The notes under the pieces were generated by a model that had not been told where the DNA came from, did not search any database, and saw nothing but the letters and a program-made list of their open reading frames with translations. A DNA stretch of 10,305 nt from Kangiellaceae bacterium (GTDB lineage: Bacteria; Pseudomonadota; Gammaproteobacteria; Enterobacterales; Kangiellaceae). Below are positions 1 through 4,606 of this stretch, one piece after another (within the stretch, counting starts at the first letter, position 1; each line of letters starts with the position of its first letter). The position numbers and the translations under genes are program-made. Location of the stretch: the NCBI GenBank assembly GCA_030590405.1, contig JAUUYO010000119.1, forward strand, positions 1-10,305, read 5' to 3'.

Positions 1-1
1 A

Positions 2-70
2 GAATTACTTCAAAAAGAACGAAGGAAATTATTTAATCAGATCTTTGAACCCGATAGAAATATGGCTTAA
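2..70 (+). CDS. 3' end of an upstream gene (partial, unidentified)
   Basis: An open frame runs from the window edge to TAA at 68-70. It gives 22 residues rich in charged and polar side chains: it begins ELLQKERRK, continues LFNQIFEPDR and ends NMA. The Lys/Arg/Glu-rich, helix-like composition is what one expects of the C-terminus of a soluble protein. The other two frames either stop earlier or are less protein-like. Too little is present to assign a family. It could also be a chance open frame, because 22 codons is short. Confidence 0.35.
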   Translation, partial: ELLQKERRKLFNQIFEPDRNMA

Positions 71-362
71 ATGACTCCACTTCTTTCAGACTCATTTGTT
101 AATTGGAATATACTCTCTCTCTTAGCCATATTGAGATTTGTCGGTAGGAAGTTGTGACCTAGATCAAGATTGTGCAATTTCTTCTAATAATTGAGTACAA
201 CTATTCACACCAACCAAACAGAACCAGATGCCAGGGAAGGCTTTATCCTAATAGGGTAAGCTCTATCTAGGGCAAGCGGGTTATAAATGACCAATTTCCG
301 GCTATAAAAGAAATTTGTCTCAATGTAACTACCAAAAATCGAACACTATTTAAGCAACTCTT

Positions 363-389
363 ATTTTTGAGAGCTTATTGCTCAAAAAT
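363..389. repeat. AT-rich inverted repeat (9-bp perfect stem)
   Basis: ATTTTTGAG at 363-371 pairs perfectly with CTCAAAAAT at 381-389 around a 9-nt loop. Nothing resembling a U-tract follows on either strand, so I do not call it a terminator. It may be an operator, part of an RNA structure, or chance in AT-rich DNA. Confidence 0.4.
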
Positions 390-482
390 TGACCCGAAAA
401 ATAGAATATATTCTTTAAATTTATCGTTAAAACAAGCAAAAACAATTAAAACTATTTTATTCGCACTGAAATTCACTCATTT

Positions 483-509
483 GGGTTTACATCAGTATGA
501 TTTAAACCC
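483..509. repeat. Inverted repeat / hairpin with 7+4 bp stem
   Basis: GGGTTTA (483-489) pairs with TAAACCC (503-509). After a single C/T mismatch, ATCA (491-494) pairs with TGAT (498-501), leaving a GTA loop. The result is a compact 27-nt hairpin. The following bases (GTTTGCCC) are only weakly T-rich, so terminator function is doubtful. Confidence 0.4.
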
Positions 510-594
510 GTTTGCCCTGTAATATGTCACAAATATTGCCATGTTTTTTGATTTAAATAGAACAACGGCTTTCAAAGATATTCGATGGATAGAA

Positions 595-628
595 CAATAG
601 CTCAATTAATTCATTAACTGAGCTATTG
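595..628. promoter_or_regulatory. 34-bp near-perfect palindrome upstream of folC
   Basis: The left arm is CAATAGCTCAATTAAT (595-610) and the right arm is ATTAACTGAGCTATTG (613-628). They are reverse complements except for one A/C mismatch, with only TC at the centre. Its right arm contains the candidate folC -35 hexamer (614-619), the geometry expected of a repressor or activator site. As RNA it could also form a long hairpin at the end of the upstream transcript, but no T-run follows it. What is seen is the symmetry; the regulatory role is inferred. Confidence 0.45.
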
Positions 629-643
629 TGGTTCCTGTATACT
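614..643 (+). promoter_or_regulatory. Candidate sigma70 promoter for folC
   Basis: A -35-like TTAACT (614-619, 4/6 to consensus) is separated by 18 bp from a -10-like TATACT (638-643, 5/6). This predicts a start near 650 and a leader of roughly 45 nt to the folC ATG. It is the best promoter match I found in the gap, but the sequence is AT-rich and single matches of this quality are common. Confidence 0.4.
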
Positions 644-695
644 TGTCCAACAAAGGTTAACAATTTTTCGATGTTCTGGAATTAAGCCGGTAACT

Positions 696-1937
696 ATGAA
701 TCTAAATAAGAAAACCCTTCCTCAATGGCTAACTATGATCGAGTCCTTTCATCCTGATGAAATCGAATTGGGACTGGCAAGGATCACTCAATTGGCTACC
801 AGGTTAGATCTAATCAACCAGACAGCCAGAATCATTATCGTCGGTGGTACAAATGGCAAAGGGAGTTGTGTAGCCACATTAGAGTCGTTAGCTTTAGAAT
901 CGAATTTAAATGTCGGTTGTTATACCTCACCTCATTTATTAAAATTTAACGAGCGGATCAGAGTCAACGGAAAAGATGTTTCAGATCAAACTTTGCAAGA
1001 TGCCTTTGAAAAAATCGATCAAGCGCGTGAAACGTTGGCGTTAACTTTTTTTGAATTTACTACTTTAGTTGCGCTGTTAATTTTTAAACAAACTTCGCTA
1101 GATTTAATTGTATTAGAAGTTGGTTTAGGAGGGCGGCTGGATGCGGTGAATATTATTCAGCCGGATGCGACAATTATCACAACTATTGATTTTGACCATC
1201 AATCCTGGCTGGGCAATAGTTTACAAGATATCGCTTTTGAAAAGTCAGGCATTTGTCGTAAAGGGATCAGTAATTTTGTCGGCGACCTGAAAAGCTATCA
1301 ATTGATTTTAGCTGCGCGACCTGAGTTCAGCTTTGAATTGAATTTAATAAAAACGGGTGATGGAGAAGGGCTGAGTTTTTCTCAGCTGACAAAGCTGGTT
1401 AATGATGATTCGATCAATCCAAATCGGTTGTTACTGCAAAATTTGATGTTAGCGGCTCGAATTTTTCAATCGATATTTCCGAAAGCGTTTTCTAATATTG
1501 ATTTAGCGAATGTAGTTAGAAATATTAAAATAAAAGGAAGATTCCAGAAAATATCCGATAGCCCTTTGGTGATAGTTGATGTTGGGCATAATGTTCAGGC
1601 AGCAAAAAACCTTGCTCACCAAATAAGAAAACGCGATCCAAATTCATCGGCTAAAAAATATGCAATTTGTGGATTAATGGCCGACAAAGCGATTGGTGAA
1701 TTCCTGGCGATAATGGATGGAGTGATTGATGAATGGTATTTTGTTGATTTGCCGATTGAGCGAGCGGCAAAGGCGCAGTCACTCAATGCAATCTATCAGC
1801 AGCTAAATACAGGCAAACAAACCCATTGCGCTGAAAGTGTTCGACAAGCTTATCAGCAGGTCAATAATGGAATATCAAAAGACGACCAAATTTTTGTTTT
1901 TGGCTCGTTTATTACGGTTGCTGAAATGTTGAAATAA
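696..1937 (+). CDS. folC: Bifunctional dihydrofolate synthase / folylpolyglutamate synthase FolC
   Basis: This Mur-ligase-family cytoplasmic enzyme joins glutamate to dihydropteroate (making dihydrofolate) and then adds further gamma-linked glutamates to folates, using ATP. The 413 residues match the family length (about 420 in E. coli). The N-terminal LGLARI segment resembles the dihydropteroate-binding region of bacterial FolC. The P-loop GTNGKGS is at residues 51-57, followed by YTSPHLLKFNERIRVNG (76-92), EVGLGGRLDAVN (141-152), DFDHQSWLG (165-173) and FEKSGI with the presumed carbamylated Lys183. The C-terminal ligase domain shows GRFQ (281-284), VDVGHN (294-299) and FGSF (402-405). The ATG at 696 is the natural start, although the ribosome-binding site is poor. 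In many gammaproteobacteria folC sits beside accD and dedD; here it stands alone and converges on nth with only 12 bp between stops and no obvious terminator. Confidence 0.95.
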   Translation: MNLNKKTLPQWLTMIESFHPDEIELGLARITQLATRLDLINQTARIIIVGGTNGKGSCVATLESLALESNLNVGCYTSPHLLKFNERIRVNGKDVSDQTLQDAFEKIDQARETLALTFFEFTTLVALLIFKQTSLDLIVLEVGLGGRLDAVNIIQPDATIITTIDFDHQSWLGNSLQDIAFEKSGICRKGISNFVGDLKSYQLILAARPEFSFELNLIKTGDGEGLSFSQLTKLVNDDSINPNRLLLQNLMLAARIFQSIFPKAFSNIDLANVVRNIKIKGRFQKISDSPLVIVDVGHNVQAAKNLAHQIRKRDPNSSAKKYAICGLMADKAIGEFLAIMDGVIDEWYFVDLPIERAAKAQSLNAIYQQLNTGKQTHCAESVRQAYQQVNNGISKDDQIFVFGSFITVAEMLK

Positions 1938-1949
1938 AAACAATTAACC

Positions 1950-2585
1950 TTAATTCCCCACCTTCTTTTTAAACTCGCAAAGATCTTCAATAATACAGGA
2001 ACCACAGCGAGGCGTTCTGGCAACGCAGGTATATCGACCGTGCAAAATTAGCCAATGGTGCGCGTCCATCATAAATTCTTCTGGAATAAATTTAACCAGA
2101 CGCTTTTCGACTTCTACCACGTTTTTCCCTTTGGCTATCCCGGTTCGATTTGAAACACGAAAGATATGCGTATCAACGGCCATGGTCGGTTGACCAAATG
2201 CGGTATTCAAAACCACATTAGCGGTTTTTCTGCCAACCCCCGGTAGCGCCTCTAAAGCTTCCCTCGTTTCGGGAACAATTGAATTATGTTCTTCAACTAA
2301 AATCTTGCAGGTTTTGATGACGTTGCTGGCTTTAGAATTAAACAGACCTATGGTTTTTATATATTCTTTTAGTCCATCAACACCAAGGACATATATTTCT
2401 TTTGGTGTATTGGCGACTGGGTAGAGTTTTCGAGTGGCCTTGTTGACTCCCACATCGGTTGCTTGGGCCGACAGAATGACGGAGATTAAAAGTTCGAACG
2501 GTGATGTGTATTTCAACTCAGTTTTTGGGTTGGGATTTTGCTCACGAAGTTTTTCAAATATTTTTTGTCTTTTGTCTTTATTCAT
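1950..2585 (-). CDS. nth: Endonuclease III (DNA glycosylase/AP lyase) Nth
   Basis: This is a base-excision-repair enzyme that removes oxidised pyrimidines and cleaves the strand at the abasic site. The protein is 211 residues, the same length as E. coli Nth, and its key residues fall at the same positions. The helix-hairpin-helix LPGVGRKTAN carries catalytic Lys120, VDTHIFRV carries Asp138, and the [4Fe-4S] ligands are Cys187, Cys194, Cys197 and Cys203 with C-x6-C-x2-C-x5-C spacing. All catalytic and cluster residues are intact. In E. coli nth follows the rsx/rnf genes; here it follows a threonine aldolase remnant by 12 bp on the same strand. It is probably expressed from the promoter that once served that gene, because no separate promoter or strong Shine-Dalgarno is evident in the 12-bp gap (only a weak AAAGAA-type purine run). 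Confidence 0.97.
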   Translation of the reverse strand: MNKDKRQKIFEKLREQNPNPKTELKYTSPFELLISVILSAQATDVGVNKATRKLYPVANTPKEIYVLGVDGLKEYIKTIGLFNSKASNVIKTCKILVEEHNSIVPETREALEALPGVGRKTANVVLNTAFGQPTMAVDTHIFRVSNRTGIAKGKNVVEVEKRLVKFIPEEFMMDAHHWLILHGRYTCVARTPRCGSCIIEDLCEFKKKVGN

Positions 2586-2597
2586 AAGATGGTTCTT

Positions 2598-2899
2598 TTA
2601 TTTAAAGAATTGTTTAAAACTGGAAACAACCAGATCAACCGCTTGTTTGGAAATATCAAGATGAGTAACCAGTCGAGTTTTTTCCCCGATGCTGGCTTTA
2701 ATGCCTTTGCTAACAAGAAATTCAGATAATCCTGCTATTTTATTTTTTGCCAAGGTTAGCATGATAATAGTTGGTTGACTGTCGGATCGTCGCCGTACAC
2801 ATCATCGCCCACTTCGGCACTCACCATTGCTTTGTGCATCGCATCGCCCGGTTGAGTCACGGTATCACTTCTTAAATCGACCCATTGGTCAGTTTTCAT
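2598..2899 (-). pseudogene. ltaE: Threonine aldolase remnant (large internal deletion plus frameshift)
   Basis: Reading the minus strand from ATG at 2899 gives a typical threonine aldolase N-terminus: WVDLRSDTVTQPGDAM, then VGDDVYGDDPTVNQL. It then hits a stop at 2756-2758 after 47 codons. In a different frame, from about 2783 to the stop at 2598-2600, the C-terminus of the same family appears: an IIMLTL strand, EFLVSKGIKAS, then TRLVTHLDISKQAV. Intact low-specificity threonine aldolases (PLP fold-type I, cleaving threonine to glycine and acetaldehyde) have about 335-345 residues. Only about 100 remain, and the central part with the PLP-binding lysine is missing. The two homologous pieces meet within about ten bases (around 2769-2777), so this is a single deletion of roughly 0.7 kb and not scattered decay. 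GGAA sits about 5 bases before the ATG, a relic ribosome-binding site. The remnant is certainly non-functional as an aldolase. Confidence 0.9.
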
Positions 2900-3007
2900 T
2901 CAATTTTCCATGGTTAGTTATTTTTCAAGGTCCTGAATTCAGCGATTATGCTAGGACGCTATTTCTGATATTATCTTTTCCTTTGGGCATAGTATGGCAG
3001 ATTCTAT

Positions 3008-3036
3008 TTGTTAGCCAATAGATAAATTGATAGCAT
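3008..3036 (+). promoter_or_regulatory. Candidate promoter for the DUF952-M14 gene pair
   Basis: TTGTTA (3008-3013, 4/6) and TAGCAT (3031-3036, 4/6) are separated by 17 bp, predicting a start near 3043, about 20 nt before the ATG at 3066. It lies in the 166-bp divergent gap (2900-3065) shared with the threonine aldolase remnant/nth. I could not pick a convincing minus-strand promoter in the same gap. Confidence 0.3.
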
Positions 3037-3065
3037 AGAGGTTTTTCAAGAGCAGGCTTAAATTA

Positions 3066-3422
3066 ATGAATTCGATTTTTAGAGTTTTATCCAGCGATCA
3101 ATGGGATGAGGCTAAAATAACCGGATTGGTTCCACGCTGCAGCGCTGATATTAAGCATAATTGCGTGCATGTGAACGAATTTGATGATCTGGCTAAGGTT
3201 TGTGGTCAATTTTTTGCACCGGAAGAAAATCCGGTCGCTCTGGAATTTTCGCCAGATTCTTATGCCGATGTGCTTAAATGGGATGAAGCGACTGAAGATA
3301 GACCTTGGCGGGACGGACGACTGATGATTGAGCATTTACTCGCTGATTTAGTTTTGAATATTTATAGTTTTGAGTACAAACAAACAGCCGATGGCGGCGT
3401 TTATACTTTACAAGGGGAATAG
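3066..3422 (+). CDS. DUF952-like small protein
   Basis: A 118-residue soluble acidic protein with no signal peptide or membrane segment. The arrangement resembles the DUF952 family: an N-terminal strand IFRVLSSDQWDEAK (family proteins typically read as a short strand followed by a W..A helix), then a CVHVNEFDDLAKVCGQFF segment aligning with the family's FIHCS...VA..yF region. After that come the strand ENPVALEF, KWDEAT, and a closing segment where the family usually has an HlYGpl motif. Here that last motif is replaced by MIEHLL, so it is a divergent member if it is one. The function of the family is unknown. The start has a weak AGCAGG about 10 bases upstream. The stop is 2 bp before the next ATG, and the next gene's Shine-Dalgarno lies inside this gene, so the two are probably translationally coupled. 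Confidence 0.7.
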   Translation: MNSIFRVLSSDQWDEAKITGLVPRCSADIKHNCVHVNEFDDLAKVCGQFFAPEENPVALEFSPDSYADVLKWDEATEDRPWRDGRLMIEHLLADLVLNIYSFEYKQTADGGVYTLQGE

Positions 3423-3424
3423 TA

Positions 3425-4558
3425 ATGGCCGGTATTAATATAAATAGTGAATTTGATGGTGGTAATATCCGTTGTGTTGATTGTCACAAGGTGGATGACA
3501 TTCAATTGGAAATCATCAAAGATCATCAAAGCGATTTTTATCAGTGGTTCTATTTTCGCGCTACTGGCGTATTAGGCCATGATTGCCAGTTTAAAATTAT
3601 TAACGCCGCAGATGCAGCTTATACCGATGGTTGGGATGATTATCAGGCGGTCGCGTCTTACGATAGAAATTTCTGGTTTCGAGTGCCGACAGATTATACA
3701 GACGGTGTGGTTACTATAAAACATCAGCCAGAGCAGCACGCCATATATTATGCTTATTTTGCGCCTTACACAATGGAAAGACACGCCGATTTTATTGCTG
3801 CTCTGTTGGAGCATCCCTTGGTGAACTTGAATGTTTTGGGGCAGAGTCTGGACGGTCAGGATATCGATCAATTGATTATTGGTGAGCCTGCCGCAGGCAA
3901 GAAAAAAATCTGGATCCATGGTCGACAGCATCCCGGTGAAACGCAAGCTTCCTGGTGGGCCGAGGGATTTTTATCTCGATTATTAGATGACAGTGATGCA
4001 ATCGCACAAGCGTTGCTCAGCAAGGCAGTATTTTATGTTACGCCAAACATGAATCCCGATGGCAGCCGAAGAGGGCATTTACGAACCAATGCGGTTGGCG
4101 CAAATCTTAATCGAGAATGGCTCGAACCTAGTATGCAGCGAAGCCCTGAAGTTTACTTGGTCAGACAAATGATGAAACAAACAGGCGTTGATTTTTGTCT
4201 GGATGTGCATGGCGATGAAGGTTTACCTTATAATTTTATTGCAGGTGCAGAAGGTATCAAAAGCTGGAGTGAACGACTTGCAAATCTACAATCAACTTTT
4301 ACTGACAGGTTAAAGTTAGTTAATCCTGATTTTCAAACTGATGTAGGTTATCCCGTTGATGCACCTAATGAAGCCAATATGACCGTTTGTACTAATTATA
4401 TAGCTGAGGAATTTAATTGTTTGTCCATGACACTTGAAATGCCTTTTAAGGATACCGTCAAAACGCCGCACAAAGAGCAAGGCTGGTCGCCGGAGCGATG
4501 TCAAAACCTGGGGACTTCTTGTTTAGATGCGATCACAGCAGTGATCGATAATCTATAA
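3425..4558 (+). CDS. M14 cytosolic-carboxypeptidase-type zinc peptidase
   Basis: This 377-residue metallocarboxypeptidase is of the bacterial cytosolic-carboxypeptidase (CCP/AGBL-like) branch of family M14, expected to remove C-terminal residues from peptides or proteins in the cytoplasm; no signal peptide is visible. Residues 1-130 form the beta-rich N-terminal domain typical of this branch (FYQWFYFRATG, then YYAYFAPYTMERH). The catalytic domain follows: zinc ligands His169 and Glu172 in GRQHPGET, His262 in DVHGDE, substrate-carboxylate residues Asn229-Arg230 in GANLNREW, the NPDGSRRGHLRTN block at 210-222, and general-base Glu338 in MTLEMPF. All key residues are present. A strong AAGGGGA (3412-3418) sits six bases before the ATG. 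Eukaryotic relatives shorten polyglutamate tails; the specificity of bacterial members is mostly unknown, so a deglutamylase role is only a possibility. Confidence 0.9.
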   Translation: MAGININSEFDGGNIRCVDCHKVDDIQLEIIKDHQSDFYQWFYFRATGVLGHDCQFKIINAADAAYTDGWDDYQAVASYDRNFWFRVPTDYTDGVVTIKHQPEQHAIYYAYFAPYTMERHADFIAALLEHPLVNLNVLGQSLDGQDIDQLIIGEPAAGKKKIWIHGRQHPGETQASWWAEGFLSRLLDDSDAIAQALLSKAVFYVTPNMNPDGSRRGHLRTNAVGANLNREWLEPSMQRSPEVYLVRQMMKQTGVDFCLDVHGDEGLPYNFIAGAEGIKSWSERLANLQSTFTDRLKLVNPDFQTDVGYPVDAPNEANMTVCTNYIAEEFNCLSMTLEMPFKDTVKTPHKEQGWSPERCQNLGTSCLDAITAVIDNL

Positions 4559-4559
4559 T
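4532..4559 (+). promoter_or_regulatory. Candidate promoter for the envelope gene cluster
   Basis: A perfect -10 hexamer TATAAT (4554-4559) overlaps the M14 stop codon. ATCACA (4532-4537, 4/6) lies 16 bp upstream. The -35 falls inside a 7-bp inverted repeat, CGATCAC/GTGATCG (4530-4536 and 4541-4547), which could be an operator but also encodes the M14 C-terminus. The predicted start near 4566 leaves about 40 nt of leader before ATG 4607. Readthrough from the DUF952-M14 pair is equally possible because no terminator separates them. Confidence 0.4.
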
Positions 4560-4606
4560 ATTTAGTCGCATAGCGTAAATCTCGCGGCTTGCCCCCGAAT
4601 TGGATA

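Larger units (their letters stand above)
71..695. other. 625-bp intergenic region with several dyad elements
   Basis: No convincing protein gene of normal size is present on either strand. I see a 28-codon ATG frame at 71-157 that begins immediately after the upstream stop. There is a CRP-like sequence at 153-168 (TGTGA, six bases, TCAAG). Three inverted repeats lie at 363-389, 483-509 and 595-628, and a sigma70-like promoter lies just before folC. None of the hairpins is followed by a clear T-run, so no intrinsic terminator is called. No tRNA-like cloverleaf was recognised. The region is long for this otherwise compact window and could hide a small RNA. Confidence 0.5.

Noticed and set aside
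1938..1949. Shared bidirectional terminator between folC and nth
   Set aside because: The 12-bp gap contains no inverted repeat with flanking T- or A-runs.
2434..3021. Several plus-strand open frames of 60-80 codons (2434-2664, 2538-2729, 2827-3021)
   Set aside because: They run antisense to nth and the threonine aldolase remnant, which have clear homology on the minus strand. The plus-strand translations show no family motifs.
3087..4504. Minus-strand frames opposite the DUF952-like and M14 genes
   Set aside because: These are antisense shadows. The plus-strand products have intact catalytic motifs and good start signals, and the antisense translations have none.
4530..4547. Hairpin CGATCAC/GTGATCG as a terminator after the M14 gene
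   Set aside because: The stem lies within the last codons of the peptidase and no T-run follows; the next bases are ATAATCTATAAT. It is kept only as a possible operator overlapping the candidate -35.
4589..4606. TTG start adding six residues to the fusion protein
   Set aside because: There is no Shine-Dalgarno before TTG 4589 and the added residues carry no conserved feature; ATG 4607 is simpler. Neither choice is strongly supported by a ribosome-binding site.
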